From the NCBI GenBank assembly GCA_905178155.1, contig CAJINV010000001.1, positions 10,720,311-10,784,310 on the forward strand: a stretch of DNA of 64,000 nucleotides. The letters run 5' to 3'. Origin of the DNA: Amoebophrya sp. A120 (lineage: Eukaryota; Sar; Dinophyceae; Syndiniales; Amoebophryaceae). The translations under genes were made by a program, and so were the position numbers. Position 1 is the first letter of the stretch. The number at the start of each line of letters is the position of its first letter. The notes beneath the pieces were generated by a model. The model saw only the letters and a program-made list of their open reading frames with translations, was not told where the DNA came from and searched no databases. Of the stretch, positions 49,945 to 61,571 are shown piece after piece.

Positions 49945-52531
49945 TGCTCCCATGTCTTCTCAACGACCTCCCTGTTTTTGACACGAAAGCGACATACGAG
50001 TGTGTACTATTGATTCAAAAATGTATGAACCAAAAATGCACGAATAAAAGTGATTATCTTGTTCCACAGCGAAAAGCTTGGACTTCGACGCAATCGCCAA
50101 GAAGCGGCCACAGTTTTTGGCGGCCTTTTTTTTTGATGTCACACTCATGATGGCTGACACTTTGTTCCATTTCGCCTTAACACCAACTTTCGCCGCTGTT
50201 TAGGCAATTTATTTCTCGACTGGGTCCACTACAGGTCGAATTTTTAGCCCGCGTTCGTGCTTTTTGACTTCACTTTTCCGAAAAAAGATCCATTTTGAGT
50301 ACGCCAATACCGGCCCCACGCAGCGCGCACCGCTTTTGCATGGAATGGAAAAAGAAAAGCAGCTTGCATTTGCTTTGTTGTGCGGCGTAAGGTTCTTGAA
50401 CCGCTCTGTTGCTGCACAGTGCGCTTAAAATGAAGGCTATGATCCTCTGCTTCCCAGTTTGCAGTTCTCCTTTCATATTCATCGCGATTGCGATTTTTCC
50501 ATGATAAAAAGGCAATATGAACATCGCCGACCGATCTGCGTAGAGGCGCTGTAGTGCGGACGATTCGAGGAGGATATCTATTTCTATTTGAAGCTTATCA
50601 TTTCATCGAGACAGTAGAAGTTCCAAGCGGATAAAGATGACCCCAGAAAAAGCGCTGCAGTGCAACTGCCACACTGCTGGGCGACCGAAGACCCACTTGT
50701 GCTCCAGCCGCGCAAAGATAGTGGCTTCATGCCCACGTCGCGATGAGCAGGACCACGCTAGTCCCACCTAGCAATGCGTCTAAGCAGCAGCTGTGCCATT
50801 TCTCGCTAGTCAAGCACTTCCTACTGCATTTGATTGTCGATGGACTGCATTTGATTGTCGAACCAAAAACAGAATCACAGGCCGTGATGAATACCATCTG
50901 AAGTTGTAGGAGAAATACCTCGCATGAGATACGGACCGGCAGTGATAGGTTTGTCATACCAGGCTACGAGTAAGTATCCGATGAAGATACCTACGGATTT
51001 CTAGTTCTTTCACCGACGGATTATTGAAAAACTTGTCGTGGTGCACGCGCGCAAGCTATCAGAAAAAAAGCCGGTAGAGTCTAAGAGACAGTTGGTCACT
51101 TCAGACGAGTACAACAAGATTCATCAAGATTAATTTTTCACGCGCACGAAGTATAAAAGATAGTAGTGGCAGTGAGAAAGAACAAGAAGCAAAATTCGCG
51201 ATGAGTCCAACCGCGGGAGGACAGAGCATTTCATTACTGCTAGTAGACGTCGAATTGGAATTTTATCAAGGTCGTGCGCTGAGTATAACGCACGCCTTAC
51301 CTTTAAGTGTAAGTAGAAGTACCAGTAGAAGTAATTTCTCCGAAATAGACAACTAGAAGTGGAACTACCTATACCACTTGAAATAGCGTGGACATACCTC
51401 GACAAGAAGTATACTCAGCCAGCAAGGACTGGAATTGTGCCGCTCCGTAGTACTATCTAAACCCATCTAGAAAGTTGTGATCGGCAGGCCGGAATAAATA
51501 GGTCAGCCGTTTGCATTTTACCACTAAGAAATATTTGAATGTGTCTTTGATTTCTCGCATCTCATCTCCACTCTGCTAGGATAGAGCTATATCTTATCAC
51601 TGCATGCAGTGCAAGGTTTTTTGCATAGTACCGCAATAGAGTTTCTACTTGATTGGAAATCTCTTGCAGTTTTTACAAAAAATTGCGTTCTGCCAGTTAA
51701 GAGCATTGATTAGGCTTTAATTTTTTCTTACCAGCATTACAGCGACCATTGGCGGCGATAGAACGGCTGTCTTGATTTTCTCGTAACTCGGGGGGTATCA
51801 GCGAGCCGACGGCTATTGCTGCCCATGGAAGCGTAGTAAAGAGAAGGAGCTTTGTAGCGTGAGCCACATAAACGAACAACCACTCGTGTCCAGATATTAG
51901 ATATTGAAGCGATTTTAATTTTATATAGATTGATAATACTGATCTATCTGGTGTTTTCCCCTCACTGTAACTGGCAGAAGAGACATTCGTACCAGCAGCC
52001 GATTTGGCGAGGACTTGGTGGAGGAGCTGCGAAGGTTCACATCGTTTTTGGGCAGCCAGCATCGGAGCAGGTGAACCAATCGGGACCGCACACACGAGCC
52101 GAAGCCCAGGGCCTCGCATGATTTCCAAGAAATCGATGTCGGTAAAGCTACACCAGTCTCTGATGTTGTGAACGCAGAGCAAAAACTGCCTGTGTCGTGA
52201 ATCGGGAGGTTCCAACGAGAACGCCTCGGCTGAAGTGCGAGGAATCTTCACCTCTTCCGCTGCTGATCACAGCAACGACGGCTGTGCAGCGGGAATACGC
52301 GATGGACCCAACGGGGCTGTACATCACGGAAGTCATCTTCGGTAAGGGAAAGTGATTGCGCCATTTTTTGCCGTACAACGAACCTGATTATCTTGCACCC
52401 CGATCAACAGCGACTCGAAGCACTGGAGCGGCCACCTCGGGAGCGAGAGCAGAAGGAACTACAAATTCGCCGAATAAAAAGTTTTTTTCACACTTCACCC
52501 CTGGTTTGCTGCATATGAGCCCGGTAGAATC
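49945..52531. other. Long intergenic stretch, nothing recognised
   Basis: About 2.6 kb. The only structure seen is a short tandem copy of CTGCATTTGATTGTCGA near 50825-50862. A 184-codon minus frame (51697-52251) is opposite to all neighbours and has no recognisable content. Frames around 52260-52500 could hold a 5' exon of the next gene. Confidence 0.45.
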
Positions 52532-55500
52532 ATGTCGTCTGTGTTGCAGGTGGCTCTGATGGGTTCTGTGCTAATGCAAGAAGCCGACCCGGCGCAGGCG
52601 TTCTCGCTGAGCCGGTTGCAGGCAGGAAACATGAATCTCGCTGCTTATGCATTTGTCAAATTGTCCCCAACATCTCCCCATACTTGCAACGCAAAAGGCT
52701 AGTTACCGTGCGGCGGGATCATGCCTGATCTATCATGCGCCTCGTGATTTTTAAAGGTCCATAGCTCCATGATTGCCCCGCCCTTGGAGTTTGTTTTTGC
52801 ATCTTGAGAATGTACTGTTTTGTAATGCAAGTCGCAGCTTTGGGTCGTTGGGGAAGATTTGTTGACGCTGGATACCGTACCGCCGGGAACCGCCGCAACA
52901 TCCGGAGGATATCCAGCCCCGCCGTACCAAGATCCAACAGCGGAACAGATTACGAGACCTGTGCGGCCACCAGTGTATAGTAGTAGAACAAATAGTCGTA
53001 GAAGTAGTCGTAGTACTAGCGGTAGTAGAAGACTGAAGCAGTTCCTCTCGTCTGTAGACATTTTGGGAAAGCAGGGCTTCACGCGACGTCCTGGTCGTGA
53101 TGTGGCTGTGTATAATAGCATGCTGGGGACACCAGAAGATCACGACTTGCGCACATGTCAGTTGCGAGAGAGTCTAGTGCAACAGGCCAGCGGCGAGGAC
53201 CTGTCGTCGCGCATAGCGGCGCAGCAGCAGCTCGCCGCCCAGGCGGAGCTTGAGCAGGCGAGGGTCCTGGCGCCAGCGCCCCTGCTCAGTGGGGATGAGC
53301 TTTGTAGTCGCCTGCGAGCACTTCTAGACAGTCACACCGGTCGCGATCCGACGCCAGTCGGTGCAAGATTTAAGCCAAGCGGCAAAAGCAAACAGTCAGG
53401 TTGGAGGCCACAAAAAGTGTGGTCCCAACATAGTTCGGATGAGGTGGATGAAGCTGCTGCTGGTCATGTAGTGAACCAATGGAAGCAGGAGGGAGATTTG
53501 GAAGCGGCATCGCACGCAACCGCGGTGGAGATAGGACTCCCTGTAGGAGCTAGTACAACTACGCAGCAAGCGATTCCGAAACTAACCCAGCAAAAGATAC
53601 ACAGCACCTCCCGATCGGGCGAAGTGCTAGAAGCTCGTCAAAACAGTGACGCCATTTTAGAGCCGTCAAATCGATGCGGCAACCACATTCCTGCTTCCGC
53701 ATTTGACAGCAGTTATTGTACCAAACCTGCAGAAGTGAGCTGCGATAGTTCGTCTTTGTTAGCGCCACCACCGGGAGCTGCAGTAGTCCCGACCACTAGT
53801 ACTAGTGCAACAGCAAAAATAAAGCAAAATAAGTTGCCACTGCCGATTAATGCTGCGCGTAGCAGTAGGTGTCCCTTCAACTGCTCCGGCCCTTTAACAG
53901 CGGAGGTGCGGAAAACGCTGTCCTATGACGATTTCCTAAATCATCAAAGGCCCGCGGGCGATGCGTGGATGCCACCGGGACGAGGGGCACCGGTTCGGGA
54001 AGCCGATAATTCCTGGAGCACGCTCGGGCGAACGGGCAAGCGCGACCGGAAGGAACTATGCATTGCAAAAGCATCGTACTAGTATCTATAAATTGCATCA
54101 CAAAAAAATTTTATCAAAAGGAAAAATTCAATTTGTAATGCTGATTTAGCTATGAGTCCAGATTTGTCATGCATAGTTGCAATTACTACGAGTGCGATGC
54201 TTTTGCACTGCATAGGAACTGACGGGCACCAACTCGCAAACGTCAACCAGCGCGTCAAACTCCGGATGCGGTGCGACACCTGCAGCTAGTGTCATGGACC
54301 AGCAGGGAAATTGGAGTATTGAACTTTTATTTCCGCATCATAGCAGGAGCGAATGGTTTGAATAATAGTACCGACTTCCCCCGTCGGAATTTCCTTGTTC
54401 GCAGCGGTGGACATGTCTGTGTCAGAGGTTTGGTCTATCATCAAAAGTGTAAAGCGTCGTCAAAAATCAAGCAACTTTCCACAACAGACGCAACCAACGA
54501 GGAGATCTGCACCGCCCCCGCACCTTCGGGACACGCGTCTGACGACGACCCTGCGGCAAGTTACCTCGTGCACAACTCGCAGGATAATGACAGGTAGGAG
54601 ACGGTTTTATGATACACAAATAATGCCTTTAGCGTCATCTTCAAGTTGCTTTTTTTTTATGCTATCCCTATTGAGGATAGCAATGAAAAGTGAAAGGTTC
54701 TAAAATTCGGGAGACTTCGAAGTCTTTGATTTTTCAGGCTGTCTTCGGTCGCCGTGCCTATGGACCAGTCGGCGCTTTCCACACCTCCGGAAAACAATGG
54801 CACCGCGTTAGATCCCCCCATTCAGTACGGTGCGGACCGTATCCCAAATAAAAAGCTAGCAGGTGCCAGACATTTGTAATTCATAGAACGAGTACAGAGA
54901 GAAAAAAGGCTTGCCTCTAGCATGCTGCCCAGCATATGCATTTAATTCTGACAGATTCTTCTGTGTGTTTACTTTTTGCATTTACAAATATGACCTTGCT
55001 GCTAGCTTTTTTCTCCGGGATAGACCAAATCAAGGTAGTTCTACGGACCGATGATGTTTTGGAGGAGATACTGAATTTGCCCATGGGCGACCCGCGGTTA
55101 CTTCAGATTGTGGACAGTCGCGATCACTTGGAAGATGAACTCGAGGGCATCAAGTTTCTAGCGAGCTTGCGCGACTTGAAGGATAATCGAGGTGCATCTT
55201 CCTAATTGTTTTGAATAAAGAGAATTAATATTTGATACTCATTTTCTGTCTTTAGTTCTTCATATTTGTACGAGTTCTTCGAACGGCGTATTCATTGAAA
55301 CTACTGCGATCTTCGTGAAGTTGCCTTCCGTGACCTACTTAGGCACTTCAAGCCGCCCAGCCAACGAATCCGAGGACGAAGAAGAGGAAACTACCGAGAG
55401 CAAGCGCTTGCGTACCGCCCACGCCTGGTCAGGAAGGAAAAATGTAGACGAAGGTACTTTATCGACTCATTATGACCTCCAGAGTTTTATCATCTGGAGG

Positions 55501-56203
55501 ATGCTCATGCACGATGGATTTTATGAGAACGAAAAGACTTTGGACCTGCATTTGTTCAAAATGGAAAAAACAGACACATTGACGGACAGTCGGTATCGGT
55601 TTGCGCAGGCCATGGCGTCAAGCTTCGAGGAAACTTTAATGGATCTTGCTATGCAGGATCAAGAGGTCCAATCCAAGGAGCCTCCGGTGACAATTGGGAA
55701 GTGCGCAAAAACGAGCGGTATAGAAGTTACGTACTTTCTATAATAAATATGTTCCTCCTCGTACTATCGAAATCTTCTTACTGAAAACAGACTTCAGTAC
55801 ATGTGTCGTCGCGAGGTGGTCCTCTTCGGAATTATGCACCGCTTCAGCTACCTCCAGAATCATGTCAAGTATCGATATTGAAAAATAACGCACTTTCATA
55901 GCCGGCCACGGAGGCAGCTGCTCGCATCCCAACACGTTCTTCCCCTGGGCGTTTCCGGACCTCGCTGTCGAACGGGCCTCCGATGTTTACAAGTTTTACA
56001 CGAAGCTAAAAGACGTGGCTGCGCGCGAGGGCGCGGACCTCGGCCCGGAAGCGTTACTGGCACAGATCGTTTTTCTCAAAGCGTCGTACCTGCGCGCACC
56101 ACCCGCAATGTCACAGGAACAACTGGAACGGAGCGCTGCCACATCCACGGGAGCGTACACAGGAGCATCCCTTTCCGTGCAGGGCGGGACTGTGTATTCT
56201 TGA
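52532..56203 (+). CDS. Large low-complexity multi-exon protein, unknown function
   Basis: It starts MSSVLQVALMGSVLMQEADP at 52532. Exons by frame: 52532-52663, 52862-54057, 54221 to about 54354, about 54404-54593, about 54738-54864, about 55026-55191, about 55251-55715 and about 55902-56203. The first long exon is Ser/Arg/Gln-rich (TNSRRSSRSTSGSRRLK). Later exons are more ordered: DQIKVVLRTDDVLEEILNLP, DLQSFIIWRMLMHDGFYENE, PNTFFPWAFPDLAVERASDV. Two of the introns are introners and the rest look like GT-AG. No family recognised. The following Ser/Gly/His-rich frame at 56326-57573 may be a further exon, because a GTGTATTC donor-like site precedes the stop at 56201. Confidence 0.55.
52664..52861 (+). 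mobile_element. Introner-like element (TIR family E)
   Basis: The ends are short inverted TCCCCAAC copies. TTG flanks both sides (52661-52663, 52859-52861). Removal joins LAAYAFVKL to LTLDTVPPG in frame. GT...TT is one possible cut. The interior has TATCATGC, one base from the common octamer. Confidence 0.65.
54058..54220 (+). mobile_element. Introner (TIR family D)
   Basis: At 163 bases this is the shortest element. The ends are inverted ATGCANTGCAAAAGCATCG copies. AGGAACT is duplicated at 54051-54057 and 54214-54220. Removal joins GKRDRKE to LTGTNSQTSTS in frame. The interior has TGTCATGC. No GT...AG cut lies within the repeat. Confidence 0.85.
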
Positions 56204-56325
56204 TAGGAGCAGTGTTTCTGATTTTGGAGTGTTCACACTACACTGAGTGATTTTTTGAAATGCGCCGGAGTAGAACAAGTGTTTACGTGGAGATGTTTTG
56301 TTTTTTTCATATACCACATATCATG

Positions 56326-57873
56326 GAACACGACAGCGGCCCGGGCAGTTTGAGTTTTTCGGCAAATGCGCAGAGCCCGAACCAGTCCCACACGCCGCAG
56401 AGGCGGCACATCCGGCGGGCCCACCACCGAAGCGCCCCGGGTAGCGCCGGCACTTTATCTCGAAACGGCCACCTTCCCGGTCGCCGGGGCAGTTCGTTTC
56501 ACGAGGACGAGATTCCTGGCACGCGGCAACGGCGAGCAGACTCGTTTCACGAGGGCGACCCCAGTGCACATAATTGCAGGCGAGGTGCGAGCCAAACGCC
56601 GATCGACACCCATCCCCAGGCGCAAACTGTGATTGGCACCATGGCAACATCGAGCAGTGGCCCCAATCATGTAGTTGGTCCAGCAGCGGTGATGGGTTCG
56701 CAATGGGACCCTCAAGGCTACCCCCACGCGGCGCCGCCACCGCGTGTGGCTACCCGTCCCGGGAGCCGTCACGGCGCTGCAAGTCCTATGCTGTTCAGTG
56801 GCCACAATCCGTATCCACTCCCGGCCCGGCAGCACATCACGCACAATGGTGTAGTGGATACACATAATCTAGCCCCGCCCCAAGGTGGGGGGACCAGTTC
56901 CTGCGCGAGCTCGAGTACACTGCCCGGAGGTGGACACCAGGGGACTATAAACGCAATCACGGGCATGTGGGGGCAGTCTCCGTCGTCGGCGCATTCCCAA
57001 CTGCACACGCCGGGCGGAAGCCACCAGAACCACACGAGCGGGAGCGCAACACCGGCTGCCTCGGTGATAGGGCAAAGGTCCGCCGCGCCGCACGGCGTGG
57101 ACAGTCCGCATAGTGTAGGTCACCAGTCCGACCGAACCGTGCTTGAGCAGCTGATGTCGCAGCCGCGCCGGGTGCGGGCGAGAGGGAAGACACGCTACGA
57201 ATCCGCGTGGGAGGTGAAAGAGTCGTCCAGTTGGCAGGAGCTGGGGGACAGCATTGCAAAGATGATGATCGAAGGCAGACAAGAATCCAGTTTGCCGACC
57301 CCTGGCCCCGCGATCCCCCCCGCCGCGGCATCGTCCGGCAACGCGATGGTAAACTCGCAGGCAGCGAGCATGAGTGCCAGTTTTTGTCAGACAACTAGTA
57401 TGAACCAAACTTCCAGCTCGCAGCAGCAAGGTGGCACCAACAGCAGCCTCAGTGCCGAAGACACTAGCAGTTTGATGGACAAGGACGAAGTCGAAGACCA
57501 GACCGGGCCATTGCTGCCAAAGATCGCCTGTCTTATCGAGCGCGCAGGATTTATGATAGGTACATATCTTTGGAACTAATTTCTATTTTGTAGTTGTTTT
57601 ATGCAGGATCGTACAAGAACTCAAATTCGCTTCCATGACGAGCAAAATACCACCTTAATAAATACATCCGCAGACGAAGACTGGGGATTGGGCCTTCTGC
57701 TTCGCAAACTCGTGTCGAAGCGGTCGCTCCTCAGCGCGCTACGAGACGATGTCGATATGGATGGCGGGTCTTCTCTCTTGAGTCGAAAGCGCAGTTTCGG
57801 GACTTCCTGCAGAACCAGCAGTGACGACGAAATGGCTAGCGAGATCGGCATCGGCATGATTGGGTTGTATTGA
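56326..57873 (+). CDS. Ser/Gly/His-rich frame, likely 3' part of the preceding gene
   Basis: The open frame from ATG 56326 (MEHDSGPGSLSFSANAQSPN) is rich in Ser, Gly, His, Pro and Gln. It ends near 57559 with a more ordered piece (TGPLLPKIACLIERAGFMIG). After an intron a second frame (57607-57873) reads ADEDWGLGLLLRKLVSKRSL and ends SDDEMASEIGIGMIGLY. A plain GT-AG join of the two is off frame, so the junction is unresolved. No family recognised. Disorder and composition resemble scaffold or RNA-binding regulatory proteins. Confidence 0.5.
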
Positions 57874-60419
57874 TGATAAAAGCGAGTTCAAGAATCATGT
57901 GCAGCTCCCGTTCGAAGTAGAGTTTTCTTTTCAGCTGGAAAAATGAGAAATGCAGCTGCACGCGCTCAAGCTGCGAGCGCGGGAAATCAGACAGATTTTA
58001 GACTTTAACAATTACTACAGCCTTGCCTTCGAGCAAAAAGTTTTGTATCCAGTTTTTACGTTTAGACAAAGAAATAGAAAACTACGCTTTTGGTGGTTAC
58101 TCAGTCGAGAATGTAGGTCATTAGTATACGTTTATCGAAGTAAAGGTAGGTCACTTGTTAGAAAAAATCCTCATCAACCTTACTCGTTTTTCGGAGCGCA
58201 GAAAGCGGACCTGGCGTACAGGTTTGTTGACATGGTTTTCCATACGCAAGCAACGTATGTGATCGGGAGTAGCACCAGCCTGCTAAGGCACAGGAATGCG
58301 CCGGCAGAGCCTTACGAAAAACTACGATATTCGAGGTTTTGATAGTACGCTGAATATTAGAAATTATGTTGGTTGGTGCTGAGAAAGCCACGCGCCATGA
58401 GAAGTGAAACCTGCAAAAGCAAATCTTATTGTTAGAGAATATTACAGAAAGATCGTTTAGTAGAAGGTAAAAATAATACGTCCAGAAACGATATGAAGGT
58501 GGTAGTGCAAACTACTTGGCACAACTAGGAGTTACACTTTTTTCCAGAGAATACAGCAGGAGAGAGAATTAGATACATCGCTCTACACTTTAATAGTTCC
58601 TTTTCAAAATGTGATTTGACAATACAGCTTTTTCCAGACCTGTCTTTTCGGAGCATTGGAACCAAAAATGCCTCGGATCGATTGTCGTAGGAAATATATT
58701 TCAGAACTTCAGTTTTTTTTCCTGAGTTACGCGACACACGGAAGGATTGTGTCGTCGCGCATCTGCTAATCAAAGCATCAGCTGCCTTTCGCATACTGAG
58801 GTTGCAAAAAGACAAAGAGTCCGGAGTGAAAGAACGACCAGTCTAGGTCATTTGTTTTTTATTTTGAAGAAACGGAAGGCGTGACTGCGATGCCAGCACG
58901 AGAATGGGTGTGGATACTTCGTTGCGGTGTGGATACTCCGAGGTGCATTTTTAATAGGCCGGGAGCTGCTCGTCTCGCACTCGCAGTGATCGTCGGCACT
59001 GATCAAAGTGTACCCCCGAAAGCACTGAAGACACCCGCGCAGCTATCTTCATCCGGTATTCTCTAGATGCTAGCTGGGATAGAAGCAAGAAGTATGCACG
59101 CTCCCGCACTGGGGACAACGCAACATGACTTTTTCAAAGGGCCACTACCGGAACTAGCAGTTTTTGAAAATGCCATGCATCAATCAATTTATTTTTGTCG
59201 CATCATCTTCACGCACTTCCACTTTGTAATACACACGCACGAAACGAAGAACCAGGAGTGTTTTATGGCCGCCTTTGAAAGAAAGGTATCGGCGCTTTTC
59301 GACAATGCCAGGACACAATAGGTACGCGCCACACCGATTTGAAAGTTGCTCGCGAATATTGAAAGCTACTAGCTAGAGCAGAAAACCTGGAAATGCGTTG
59401 CTCTACGTACTGTACATTATTTATTGTCCGGCACACCTGCTGCTGTTTCCGGTGCTGCAACCGTGCAGCACCGAACATAAGAAGGTGCAAGCCATGCTAC
59501 GAAGATGCTGGCATCACAACAGCAACGCCTCGTGGGCGAGCACAGAAGCAGCGAGAGCACGCAGCGAAAATCAAGTGGCTGTCGAATAAGATATACTCAT
59601 GTACTAAACTTGATATTTTTGACATTTGGTAGTGGTTTTCTTTGAGATCTACTGAGATCGTCTCACCTACTGATTTGCAGAAAGGTATGACATTCGGAGC
59701 TTAGCGTCGCAAGAGCTTCTTGGCATAGAGAAAACGCACTAGTCATCATCATCGCGCATTTACACCATAAGAATATAGAAGGGACCGAGACAAAATATGC
59801 AACATGTAAAGAAAAGCAAATTTTCGTGGCCCCCTTTCTACGGAAAAAAATGATTCATGCAAGCCAACTTATTCAGGAGGGCTTTGGTTTTTCTGATGCG
59901 GAGGGACAGGATTGCGATTGGGTTCCTAAAGATGCGAGGCCTGTTCGGTCTTTTTTCTATAGGGCCGCAGCAGTTGCAAATATTCTCAAACGCGGACTCT
60001 ATTGTTTTTTTTTATTCGTCATAGAAGTGTTGCGTTTTTTTCTTTGCCGGAGAGCAGTGTTGGCATGTCGAAGAGAATTTGCAACTCGCTAGCAAGAAAG
60101 AGTCACAATTGTGCACCTGGAAAGACGTGGGCGAGCGGATAATATCAGTCTTGTGAAGATGAATACAAGTTACCTACGTACAAAAAGAAATCTTCTTTCA
60201 CATAACAAGTCGCATGTACATATGCTGCAGCATTCTTGTTCCCGCAAAGCCAGGTTTTACGCTGTCCCCTTGAGCGCGTGAAACAGGGAAACTGAAGAAT
60301 TTTCAAGGAGAACGAAATAGTCAGGCCGTGCAGTTGTAATAAAGTTCGAGAGTACAACAGAACTAGGAAATTGTTCGGGATTCATTTGAAGCAAATAGAG
60401 AACGTCGTAGCGCGAAAGA
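57874..60419. other. Long stretch without a confident gene
   Basis: About 2.5 kb. Plus frames at 57950-58342 (ends ADLAYRFVDMVFHTQATYVI) and 59067-59321 read partly like protein and could be terminal exons or small genes, but no splice-consistent model was found. Confidence 0.4.
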
Positions 60420-60857
60420 ATGGCGACGGCAGCGGATCACATGCTGTTCATCCAGGAAAAGGTGAACCCGGTGTTGGAACAGCTCGTCACGCAGATGCTG
60501 CTCGACCGACCAGAAGACCCGTCAGCCTTCATGCTGGCGTGGTTGAAGGAAAAGCACAAAGAGTCGGGCTTTCCGCCGGTTTCCACCAGTGGCGAGTCAC
60601 TCGAGGAGCTGCGACAAACTTTGGCAGAGTACTTTTTTTTTTTGGCCTCAGTACTTCGTAATCGTATTGATTGGTAGTGTAGTCGGATATTGATTTAGCA
60701 CATGAGAAAATTTTTAGTTCGGCAGAGTCGTGAACATGGGAATCAGTGTGCTTGTACCTATGCTGACCTATCAGTGCGAAAAATGAAGTGAGGACACTGA
60801 AATCTTCCCAACAGCCTCCAATCGAAGAAAGCCGACCTGGAATCGAAACTGCAATAA
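60420..60857 (+). CDS. 83-residue RIIa/DPY-30-type dimerisation-docking protein
   Basis: Exons 60420-60628 and 60815-60857 with a GT-AG intron give 83 residues. Residues about 14-45 (VNPVLEQLVTQMLLDRPEDP, then FMLAWLKEKH) match the RIIa dimerisation/docking helix pair of PKA regulatory subunits and of ciliary RIIa proteins, in which the RPEDP turn joins the helices. A short coiled coil follows (TLADLQSKKADLESKLQ). There is no cyclic-nucleotide domain, so it is not a PKA subunit. The likely role is to dimerise and dock onto an AKAP-type helix, as radial-spoke and flagellar RIIa proteins do. Confidence 0.82.
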
Positions 60858-61571
60858 AGGAGATTTACGACACTGCGAAAGTATCGTCGGCGAGAGCAGA
60901 CGGATGAAGATCTGACGATCAAATCTATCCCCCCTTTCACCCTCTCCGCGGCATCGCACGGTGTCAGCAGCTCCTGATTTTTTTACGCAGCAGACCAGAC
61001 CCTAGCCATGGCGGGCGCGCACGTGAGAAAAAGAAGAAAAAATTGCTTTGTTGATTGCGAATCTCTGACAAGGTTCGGGCATCGATGTGGACAGAATTGG
61101 TGACACACATGATTAAGCGCGCACAGATCTTTGTTCGACGTCGTTGTCAGCATATACCTACCAATGTCCTCCGGCTCATGATGAAGTAGCTCACGACAGA
61201 AGACAACGTACCAAACGTACTCCGGCTTGTCGATTTTTACTGAGCTAAAAAAGTATCATAGAACTCGAAGTCTCTTTTGTTGTCCGCAGAAAACTGCCTG
61301 GTTGTTCTATCGCTGTACGTAGTAAACCAAGATCTCCTGATCCAGGTCGAGATTGCGCAGCATTTTCGTGTGCTTGTCGTGTGGCGTTCGAGATCTTTGA
61401 TGCTGGTTTTCGGTTTGTGCTGAACTCGTTCATGTTTTTGGCGAGAAAGTTTTACGCGGCTTTAGCTCATGAAATTTTTTGATTAGCGCATCGTTTTTTC
61501 ATGCGACTGTTTTAATAACAGGCAGGTTATTACGTCCGTAGCTAGTTGCCAAGAAGAAAGCGAGCAGCAAG
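60858..61571. other. Intergenic, nothing recognised
   Basis: About 0.7 kb between the RIIa gene and the PPR-like gene. No supported frame. Confidence 0.5.
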
